A stretch of DNA of 64,000 bases from Amycolatopsis solani (lineage in GTDB: Bacteria; Actinomycetota; Actinomycetes; Mycobacteriales; Pseudonocardiaceae). Under the pieces are notes generated by a model. It had not been told where the DNA came from and did no database searches. It was given only the letters and a program-made list of their open reading frames with translations. The stretch covers positions 1,488,001 to 1,552,000 of the forward strand of contig NZ_JAWQJT010000002.1 in NCBI RefSeq assembly GCF_033441515.1, in the 5' to 3' direction. Each line of letters starts with the position of its first letter. Positions within the stretch are counted from its first letter, which is position 1. Shown piece by piece: positions 1 through 15,429 of this stretch. The position numbers were made by a program, and so were the translations under genes.

Positions 1-9095
<9,095 letters not shown>

Positions 9096-9135
9096 GGTGA
9101 TCAGCTCCAGTTCGTTCACTGCCGGCGGGGAAGGT

Positions 9136-9342
9136 TCAGCGCATCGCGGCGACGAGGCTCGCCGGGCGCAGGTCGGTCCAGTTCTGCTCGACGTACTCCA
9201 GGCACGCGGCGCGGGTGTCCTCGCCGTGCACGGTCCGCCAGCCCGCCGGGACGTCCACAGTGGACGGCCAGAGCGAGTGCTGGTTCTCGGCATTGACCAG
9301 GACCAGGAAGGTGCCGTTCTCGTCTTCGAAGGGGTTGCTCAT
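9136..9342 (-). CDS. mbtH: MbtH-like protein
   Basis: A 68-residue protein with the MbtH family pattern: N-terminal [22 protein letters not shown], a central VPAGW and C-terminal NWTDLRP. These proteins bind NRPS adenylation domains and help them fold and activate amino acids. The start ATG (AGGAG about 7 nt upstream) overlaps the stop of the MFS gene as ATGA, and the NRPS starts about 40 nt downstream. Translation of transporter, MbtH and NRPS is therefore probably coupled, and this MbtH most likely serves the adjacent NRPS. Confidence 0.96.
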   Translation of the reverse strand: MSNPFEDENGTFLVLVNAENQHSLWPSTVDVPAGWRTVHGEDTRAACLEYVEQNWTDLRPASLVAAMR

Positions 9343-10928
9343 GATTTCTTCTCCTCTGTGAGGGCGGCCCGGCCGAGTGCCGGGGTGGCGACGAGCAGGG
9401 CGAGCGCGACGAGCGCGACCGCGGCGTGGGCGAGCATGGTGAGCGGGACGCCGAGCGCCTCGACCATGACGCCGATCAGCAGGTTCCCGACCGGCGTGGC
9501 GGCCAGGGTGAACAGCGCGAGGATCGACATCACGCGCCCGCGCATCTCCGGCGTGGCCCATCGCTGGGCGAGGCTGACGAGCACGAGCGCCGTCAGGCCG
9601 GCGACGAGCCCGAGCGCGAAGAAGGCGGCGATGCCGACGGCCGTCGACCCGGTGGCGAGCAGCGCGAGACACCCGGCCTGCGCGGCGAGCCCAGCGGTGG
9701 CGAGCCGCCCGGCCTTCTCGCGCGGCGGCCACTTGACCGACACGACGAAGGCGAGCGACGCGCCGAGCGTCATGGCGGTGAGCAGCCAGCCCGCTCCCTG
9801 GCTCCCGCCCAGCAGGACGAGCCCGAGGTTGATCGGCCCGGCCCCGCTGAGTTCGAGCAGCCCGGTGACGATCATGGCGGTCCGCAGGGCAGGCCGTTTC
9901 GCGACGTAGCGGCAGCCTTCGCCGACGTCCTTCGCGAGCTGCCGGACCTTGACCCGCTCCCGCGGTTCTTTGCTGGTCAGCGTCTTGGTGTTCCCGGCGG
10001 CGACGGCGGAGACGAGGAAGCTGACCCCGTTGACGACGGCGACGGTGACGAGCCCCCCGAGCCCGGCCAGCCACGACCCGAGTGCCCCACCCCCGGCCTG
10101 CCCCCCACGCACGGCGGCGAGGTAGACGGCGTTGCCCCGCACCAGGTGCTCGGGCGGGAGCAGGTTAGGCCGCAGCGCGTCGGAGGCGGGGATGAAGAAG
10201 GCACTGGCGACGGCCATGACGACGATCAGCCCGGCGAGGAGCGGAACGGAGGGCCCGGCCACGAGCACGGCGGCGGCCCCACCGAGCATGGCCCCGGCCC
10301 GCAAGAGATCGGTGGTGATCAGCACCCGCCGCGGCCCGGTCCGATCGGCGACGGCGCCGCCGACCAGGAGGGTGAGGACTTTGGGGAGGGACCCGAGGGC
10401 GAGGACCAGGCCGGCGAGCGCGGGCCCGGCGGTGCCGACGAGCGTGACGGAGAGGGCGATGAGCCAGACCGCGTCCCCGAAGGAGGACAGGCCCATGGCG
10501 AAGACGAGACCGAGGAAGGGCGCGGGCAGCGCGCGAGGCTTGACGGCGGTGCTCGGTTCGAGAGTGGCCGACCGGGTCTCGGCCGCGGCGGCGGGCAGCG
10601 CTTTGCCCGCGCGGCTCGCTTCCGGGCCGGGCGCCACGCCCGCCGCATCGCGAGGCTCGGTCACCGCACCCGGCTCGGCCACGCCCGCACCCGATCCGGC
10701 CACCGCGACACCCGGCCTGGCCACCACACCCCGCCCGACCACAGCATCCGGCCCAGCCGCCGCACCGCGAAGCTCGCTCACCGCGACACCCGGCCTGGCC
10801 ACCACACCCCGCCCGACCGCAGCATCCGGCCCAGCCGCCGCACCGCGCGGCTCGGCCACGGCGCTCATCCCGGCCGCCACCACACCCGGCTCCGCCGCAG
10901 CCGCGCGGGGCTCCTCGACGGCAGTCAC
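9339..10928 (-). CDS. MFS transporter, likely peptide exporter, start uncertain
   Basis: The C-terminal ~400 residues form a 12-helix major facilitator (first helix [19 protein letters not shown]), of the enterobactin-exporter/MFS_3 type common beside NRPS genes. It probably exports the peptide. The open frame reaches back to GTG 10928, which adds about 130 Ala/Gly/Val/Pro-rich residues encoded largely by a 78-bp tandem repeat. No good ribosome site precedes 10928. In-frame GTG codons near 10664 and 10640 would remove the repeat, so the repeat may be noncoding leader DNA. The stop overlaps mbtH by ATGA. Confidence 0.85.
   Translation of the reverse strand: MTAVEEPRAAAAEPGVVAAGMSAVAEPRGAAAGPDAAVGRGVVARPGVAVSELRGAAAGPDAVVGRGVVARPGVAVAGSGAGVAEPGAVTEPRDAAGVAPGPEASRAGKALPAAAAETRSATLEPSTAVKPRALPAPFLGLVFAMGLSSFGDAVWLIALSVTLVGTAGPALAGLVLALGSLPKVLTLLVGGAVADRTGPRRVLITTDLLRAGAMLGGAAAVLVAGPSVPLLAGLIVVMAVASAFFIPASDALRPNLLPPEHLVRGNAVYLAAVRGGQAGGGALGSWLAGLGGLVTVAVVNGVSFLVSAVAAGNTKTLTSKEPRERVKVRQLAKDVGEGCRYVAKRPALRTAMIVTGLLELSGAGPINLGLVLLGGSQGAGWLLTAMTLGASLAFVVSVKWPPREKAGRLATAGLAAQAGCLALLATGSTAVGIAAFFALGLVAGLTALVLVSLAQRWATPEMRGRVMSILALFTLAATPVGNLLIGVMVEALGVPLTMLAHAAVALVALALLVATPALGRAALTEEKKS
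10703..10858. repeat. Two 78-bp tandem direct repeats
   Basis: Copies at 10703-10780 and 10781-10858 are nearly identical, differing at a few positions (for example GACCACAGC versus GACCGCAGC). The period of 78 bp is 26 codons, so the frame is kept. If translated they give two copies of a segment containing [12 protein letters not shown] in the extended N terminus of the MFS transporter. If the transporter starts further downstream, they are upstream regulatory DNA between the hairpin at 10956-11003 and the exporter-mbtH-NRPS operon. Confidence 0.8.
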
Positions 10929-10955
10929 GACACACCCCCGACCGCGGCGACCCCG

Positions 10956-11003
10956 GGTCGTGAGTGATGAGTCGGGTTAGAACCCGACTCATCACTCACG
11001 ACC
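10956..11003. terminator. 23-bp perfect hairpin, family A copy 1
   Basis: The left arm 10956-10978 begins GGTCGTGAGTGATGAG, the loop is AG, and the right arm 10981-11003 is the exact complement. It lies 28 bp after the stop of the glutamate-synthase-like gene and 28 bp before the first possible start of the MFS gene, both on the minus strand. There is no U-tract, as is usual for high-GC actinomycete terminators. A near-identical copy is at 39606-39653. Confidence 0.8.
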
Positions 11004-11031
11004 GGCCGCGCCGGACCTGCCGAGCCGCGCG

Positions 11032-12285
11032 TCATGACAGCACCTGCTCGCGGACCGGGACGGACGTGCCCGGGAACCAGACGTCCTCCGGGGTCAGCGC
11101 GTCCGGCTGGTACTGCCCCAACGCGCTCAGCAGCAGCCGCAGCTCCAAGGCCAGCGCCTCCGCGAACCGCACCAGCCCGGACTCCGGATCCGTGTCGACC
11201 GCCAGCAGCGCCGCCCGGCCGAGGCCCGCCGCGCGGGCGCCCAGCGCCAGGACCTTCGCCACCCGGGTGCCTTCCCACATCCGGCCCGACGCCAGCAGGC
11301 ACCCGGCCGGTGCGCCGATGCGGGACAGGCACTCACCCAGCGGGAGCCCGACCGGGCCGAACGACAACGGCGTCCAGCCCGAACCACCCTCCGCGCCGTC
11401 GACCGTCACCGCGTCCGCGCCGGCCTCCCACGCCACCGAAGCCGCCGAAGCGACGTCGCGGCCTGGCGGGAGCTTCACCCACACCCCGGCGCGCGGAAAG
11501 TTGTTGCGCATCAGGCGGATCTGCTGCCGCAGGATCTCCGGCGTGAACGTCCCGGGCGAACTGCTCCGCAGCACCGAAGACCCCAGCGTCAGGTCCACCG
11601 CATAAAGAGAAGCGAGCGAAGCAGCGTCAGAAGGCGAAACCAGCGTCATCCCACCCAGCCCGGGCTTCGCGCCCTGCCCCACCTTCAGCTCGAACGCCAG
11701 CCGCCCGGACTCGAGCAGCGAAGCCGCCGACGGGTCGGAATACACCAGGTTCCAGACCTCCGCGTCGGCGTCCTCCGTGCTCTGCTGCACGACGACGCCG
11801 CCGAGGCCGTCCGGGACCGCGTCGCCGTACGCGCGCAGGCGCTCCAGCAACGTGCCCGCCGACGGACCGCCGGCCCGGCCGTGGCCGTGCACCGGGACGA
11901 CGTTCTCGCCGATCACCATCGGGATCCCGAGCCGGCCGGCCTGCGCCGAAGCCGCCGCGCCGAGCCCCGCGCCCGCCACCTGCGTCGAACCGAACGCCGA
12001 CAGGTACACCGGCAGCGAGGACGCGAACCCGCCGATCGACGTCGACAGCGAGACGTCGCCGTACAGCGGCTCGCGGCCCAGCTCGATCAGCTTCTCCAGC
12101 CGCCGCGGCACGAACACCGGCGGGACCAGCCGCGCCGACTCCAAGAGATCCGCGGAATCGGACGAAGACCCGCCGAACAAGGAAGTCCCATACGAAGTAG
12201 CCGAAGGGAACACCGCCGCGGCCCCGGATCGGGCCCGCTCCCGGACGAGATCCTCGGGGAACCCCGAAGCCTGCAACGCGGTCAC
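11032..12285 (-). CDS. Glutamate-synthase-like FMN-binding protein
   Basis: A 417-residue protein resembling only the FMN-binding barrel of glutamate synthase large subunits. It has KVGQGAKPGLGG, a DAVTVDGAEGGSG phosphate-binding segment and a glycine-rich end (GARAAGLGRAAL). The 3Fe-4S cysteine cluster of true GOGAT (C-x5-C-x4-C type) is missing: the matching stretch reads LAVDTDPESGL. The glutaminase domain is also absent, so ordinary ammonia transfer from glutamine is unlikely. The GTG start overlaps the stop of the synthetase-like gene by GTGA, which ties the two proteins to one pathway. The reaction is unknown; an FMN-dependent step on a methylaspartate-derived amino acid is inference. 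Confidence 0.8.
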   Translation of the reverse strand: MTALQASGFPEDLVRERARSGAAAVFPSATSYGTSLFGGSSSDSADLLESARLVPPVFVPRRLEKLIELGREPLYGDVSLSTSIGGFASSLPVYLSAFGSTQVAGAGLGAAASAQAGRLGIPMVIGENVVPVHGHGRAGGPSAGTLLERLRAYGDAVPDGLGGVVVQQSTEDADAEVWNLVYSDPSAASLLESGRLAFELKVGQGAKPGLGGMTLVSPSDAASLASLYAVDLTLGSSVLRSSSPGTFTPEILRQQIRLMRNNFPRAGVWVKLPPGRDVASAASVAWEAGADAVTVDGAEGGSGWTPLSFGPVGLPLGECLSRIGAPAGCLLASGRMWEGTRVAKVLALGARAAGLGRAALLAVDTDPESGLVRFAEALALELRLLLSALGQYQPDALTPEDVWFPGTSVPVREQVLS

Positions 12286-13265
12286 GGCGAGACCACCCCC
12301 GGCAGCTTCGGGAACGCGGTCGCCTGCCACACCGCGTCCAGCCCGGCGACGTACCGCGTGAACCGCTGCACGCCCAGCCCGAACCCGGCGCTCGCCGGGA
12401 TCCCGGCCCGGACCAGGTCGAGGTACCACGCGTACTTCGCCGGGTTCTCGCCCGTCTCGCGCATCCGCGTGACGATCCGGCCGTAGTCGTGCTCGCGCTC
12501 GCTGCCGGAACACAGCTCGCCGTACCCCTCGGGCGCGATCAGGTCGAAGTTGCGCAGCACCCCCGGCGTGGAAACGCTTTCCCGGTCGTAGAACCCGCGC
12601 GAGCCCTTCGGGTAGTCGACGAGGAAGAACGGCCGCGCGTGCTTCTCCGACAGGATCGCCTCGCCCGCCCAGTCGATCTCGGCGTCCGCGCTCTGCGGGT
12701 GCCCGAGCTCGCGCAGCGTCTCGACGGCGGTCGCGTGCGACAGCCTGCCGAACGCGCCGCCGAGCAGATCGGTGAACGCGCCCGAGTCGCGGCCCAGCGC
12801 TTCCAGCACGTCGCCCGCGTCCTCGACGACCCGGCGCACCACGTGCGCCACCAGGTCCTGCAGCAGGTCGAGCACGTCGTCGCGGGACGCCCCCGCGACC
12901 TCGACGTCGAGCTGGTGGAACTCGGCCAGGTGCCGGCTCGTGTTCGCCGTCTCCAGCGGCTCGAGCCGGACGTTCGGCGCGACGTAGAAGATCTTCGAAA
13001 AGCCCAGCAGCGACGCCTGCTTGTACAGGATCGCGCTGGTCATCAGCTTGTAGCGGTGACCGTAGAAGTCGACGTCCACCTGCTTCGCGCCGCGGCCGCC
13101 CGGATCGGTGACCGGGCCGATCACCGGGGGCAGCAGCTCGGTGAAGCCGCGGGCGCCGAGGAACGCGCGTGCCTCGGCGAGCAGCTTGTGCTGGAGGCCC
13201 AGCACGTGCCGCGTGGTCTCGGAGGTCAGGTGCGTGCGCGGGTCCGGCGGATCGGTGTACTCCAT
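12282..13265 (-). CDS. AsnRS/AspRS-like (AsnA-type) class II synthetase paralogue
   Basis: A 327-residue class II aminoacyl-tRNA synthetase core. The motif 2 region reads TSRHLAEFHQLDVE, where AsnRS has RRHLPEF-type sequence, and motif 3 reads GFGLGVQRFTRYV. Residues 1-40 run straight into the core, so the OB-fold anticodon domain is absent and tRNA charging is unlikely. Such paralogues (asparagine synthetase A and archaeal AsnRS-related proteins) adenylate aspartate and transfer it to ammonia. Placed 30 nt after glutamate mutase and coupled to an FMN protein, a plausible role is activation or amidation of 3-methylaspartate; this is inference. Confidence 0.82.
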   Translation of the reverse strand: MEYTDPPDPRTHLTSETTRHVLGLQHKLLAEARAFLGARGFTELLPPVIGPVTDPGGRGAKQVDVDFYGHRYKLMTSAILYKQASLLGFSKIFYVAPNVRLEPLETANTSRHLAEFHQLDVEVAGASRDDVLDLLQDLVAHVVRRVVEDAGDVLEALGRDSGAFTDLLGGAFGRLSHATAVETLRELGHPQSADAEIDWAGEAILSEKHARPFFLVDYPKGSRGFYDRESVSTPGVLRNFDLIAPEGYGELCSGSEREHDYGRIVTRMRETGENPAKYAWYLDLVRAGIPASAGFGLGVQRFTRYVAGLDAVWQATAFPKLPGVVSP

Positions 13266-13295
13266 GGCGTTCTCACTCCCAGCTGGTCGGGCGGT

Positions 13296-14537
13296 TCAGG
13301 ACAGGACCGGGTCGAGCCGTCGGCGGTGGTAGGACAGGTCGGCGAGCAGCCGGGTCGCGCTGACCCGGTCGTGGCCGCGGCGGCCGCCCAGCGCGGGCGG
13401 CAGCGGCATCCGGCCGGTGTGCCACCACTGGAGGCGGCCTTCGTCGTCGAGCACGCACCGGGTTTCGCCGCCGTTGTCGGGGTGCAGGCAGTACGGGACG
13501 TCGAGCAGGCCGCGCTCGAACGCCGCCGGCAGCGCCTCGGTCAGCGTCGGGGCGAGCGAGCGCACCTCGTCGACGAGCAGCCGCGCCTGGGCGTAGACCT
13601 CGGTCTCGCCCGGCGGCGCGCCCGGCGCGGGCTGCTCCAGCGCGGTCGCGTGCGCCAGCCGGAGCGCCGAGACGTTCTCTTCGACGGTCGGGATCCGGTG
13701 CGCTTCCGCGGTGGTCTTGACGATCAGCCGCTCGGTGCCGGTGCGCACGGCCAGCCGCACGCTCTCGGCGACCAGCTCCCGCGCCCCGGCCGCGGACTCG
13801 GGGAACAGCCCCATGTAGGTGTAGAGCACGATGTGGTGGTCCACAGTGGACAGTTCCTCGGCGCACAGCCGCCGCATCGCCCACAGCGCTTCGGCGTCCT
13901 GCTCGGGGCTCGTCTGCTGCGCGTAGCTGGCCGACACGCTGCGCACGCCGTGCTCGGCGAAGAACAGGCACTCCAGCACCGACAACGCGACGAGCAGGCC
14001 CGGCGGGCACAGCTGGCCGAGCATGCAGCCGCCGAAGCTCTCCAGGTGGCAGTCCACGGCCTGCCCGGCCAGCAGCGACGCCGAGCGCGACCACGACTTC
14101 GCCGCCGTCCGCAGCGGCACGCTGCTGTAGGGCAGGCAGTAGGACACCGGCCCGCCTTCGGAAGCGTCGAGACCGGATTCGAGCATCACGGCGAAGATGT
14201 CTTCGGGCTGCGCCGAGCCGTGCCGGACCTGGACGGGGAAGCCGGGCAGGTCCGCGACCAGCTCGGCGGTGACGGCCGGGCCCAGCGCCACCAGCGGGTA
14301 GCCGTTGAGCGGGACCCCGGACTGGATCGACATCGCGGCGAGGTCGTGCTGCCCGGTGCGGGTGTAGCTGTCGAGCGTCACGGTGCCGACGGCCGGGACG
14401 CCGGCCCCGGCCACCGCGTGCAGCCCGCGGCGCATCGCGGCCGGGTCGGAGAACCCCATCCGCGGCTGGACGACGAGCGTCCGGCGGCGGCGGTGCTCGG
14501 CCACGAACGCGCTGAACACCGACCGGGCAGCGGTCAC
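13296..14537 (-). CDS. glmE: Glutamate mutase (methylaspartate mutase) large subunit
   Basis: A 413-residue GlmE/MutE family protein, shorter than the clostridial enzyme (about 483). It would catalyse the adenosylcobalamin-dependent carbon-skeleton rearrangement of L-glutamate to threo-3-methylaspartate together with the small subunit. Recognisable segments include QPRMGFSDPAAMRRGL near the N terminus, SGLDASEGGPVSYCLPYSSVPL, and a central HLESFGGCMLGQLCPPGLL. GTG 14537 overlaps the small-subunit stop by GTGA. A preceding frame extends to 14918 but is antisense-type sequence inside the small subunit. In actinomycetes this enzyme usually supplies methylaspartate for natural products such as friulimicin and vicenistatin. 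Confidence 0.92.
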   Translation of the reverse strand: MTAARSVFSAFVAEHRRRRTLVVQPRMGFSDPAAMRRGLHAVAGAGVPAVGTVTLDSYTRTGQHDLAAMSIQSGVPLNGYPLVALGPAVTAELVADLPGFPVQVRHGSAQPEDIFAVMLESGLDASEGGPVSYCLPYSSVPLRTAAKSWSRSASLLAGQAVDCHLESFGGCMLGQLCPPGLLVALSVLECLFFAEHGVRSVSASYAQQTSPEQDAEALWAMRRLCAEELSTVDHHIVLYTYMGLFPESAAGARELVAESVRLAVRTGTERLIVKTTAEAHRIPTVEENVSALRLAHATALEQPAPGAPPGETEVYAQARLLVDEVRSLAPTLTEALPAAFERGLLDVPYCLHPDNGGETRCVLDDEGRLQWWHTGRMPLPPALGGRRGHDRVSATRLLADLSYHRRRLDPVLS

Positions 14538-15019
14538 CGCAAGGTCCGGATGTTCGCGGCGACGAACTCGCGGAAGGACTCGATCGCCTGGCCGGAATCG
14601 CCGGCGCCGACGTGGAAGACCGCGTCGTAGCCCAGCGCCAGCAGCTCGGCCTCCAGCGCGCTGTTCGCGTCGCCGTGGACGCCGAGCTTGCCGCCGATCA
14701 CGGCGGGCAGGCCGGCCAGGACGGCGTCGGCGCGCAGCGCGGAGATCACCCGGGCGCCGTCGACGTGGCCGTGGCCGTTGATGGTGCTGATCACCAGGCA
14801 GTCCGGCCGCTCGGCGCGGCACGCTTCCAGCAGCCGGCCGACCGGGACGCAGGCGCCGAGGTTGACCACCTCGTGGCCCATTTCCTCCATGATCAGCTGG
14901 AGGGCGACGAGGTTCCACATGTGCGAGTCGGACTGGACGCTGGACAGGACGAACTTCAGCGCAGGTTCCGCGGACACGGCGGGCCGGTCCGGGGTCTGCT
15001 CGATCTGGAAGGTGGTCAT
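14534..15019 (-). CDS. glmS: Glutamate mutase small, B12-binding subunit
   Basis: A 161-residue cobalamin-binding Rossmann protein. It shows the base-off B12 signature DSHMWNL (D-x-H-x-x-N here; the clostridial protein has D-x-H-x-x-G), followed by MGHEVVNLGACVP, VISTINGHGHVD and IGGKLGVHG. The His replaces the lower axial ligand of B12. GGGAG sits about 9 nt before ATG 15019. It is the first gene of the minus-strand biosynthetic run and is translationally coupled to glmE. About 25 extra N-terminal residues precede the domain. Confidence 0.93.
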   Translation of the reverse strand: MTTFQIEQTPDRPAVSAEPALKFVLSSVQSDSHMWNLVALQLIMEEMGHEVVNLGACVPVGRLLEACRAERPDCLVISTINGHGHVDGARVISALRADAVLAGLPAVIGGKLGVHGDANSALEAELLALGYDAVFHVGAGDSGQAIESFREFVAANIRTLR

Positions 15020-15429
15020 CGTGCGTCGCTCCCTGTGCGTTCGGGGAACGTCCGCGGTGCGGGCCGCGAACTTCTCACGACGAATCGTCATCGGCCGGAG
15101 CCCGGCGCACATGGGTGCGGCGGCCCCGCATTCCCGCGCCGGCCGCCCACCCCGGTCCGCCTCGCGCGCGGGCGTCGCGGCCCCGCGCGCGAGCGCGGAG
15201 TCCGGTGCGCTCCAGGTGCCCCGCATGGGGGATCCCGCCCTCGCCGCGCCCCTCGAACCCCCGGCCGGCCCGCCCGCCGGACGGCCCAACCGCCACGTCC
15301 GTCCGGCCTAATCCCCCACTGCGCGACCAGGCGTTTCCCCGCCGGACCCCCCATGAACCCCCAGAACGCCCCCATGCCGGGCGGGAATGCGGGCGTAGCA
15401 CCCCCATGTAACCGGCGTCACCCGCTGGC
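15020..15429. promoter_or_regulatory. Divergent intergenic region between glmS and lanM
   Basis: 410 bp separate the two divergent starts and must hold both promoters if lanM and the glm-NRPS genes are transcribed independently. It is very GC-rich. A short inverted repeat, CCCCGCATGGGG, lies near 15221-15232. I see no convincing -35/-10 pair, no riboswitch-like B12 box and no credible open reading frame. Confidence 0.5.

Noticed and set aside
12489..14630. Plus-strand 713-codon frame over the synthetase-like and glutamate mutase genes
   Set aside because: Shadow of real minus-strand genes; no recognisable fold.
14534..15019. Asn in place of Gly in the B12 motif (DxHxxN) as a sign of an inactive mutase
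   Set aside because: The Asp and His that bind cobalamin are present, and I believe actinomycete glutamate mutases commonly show this variant, though I could not check it.
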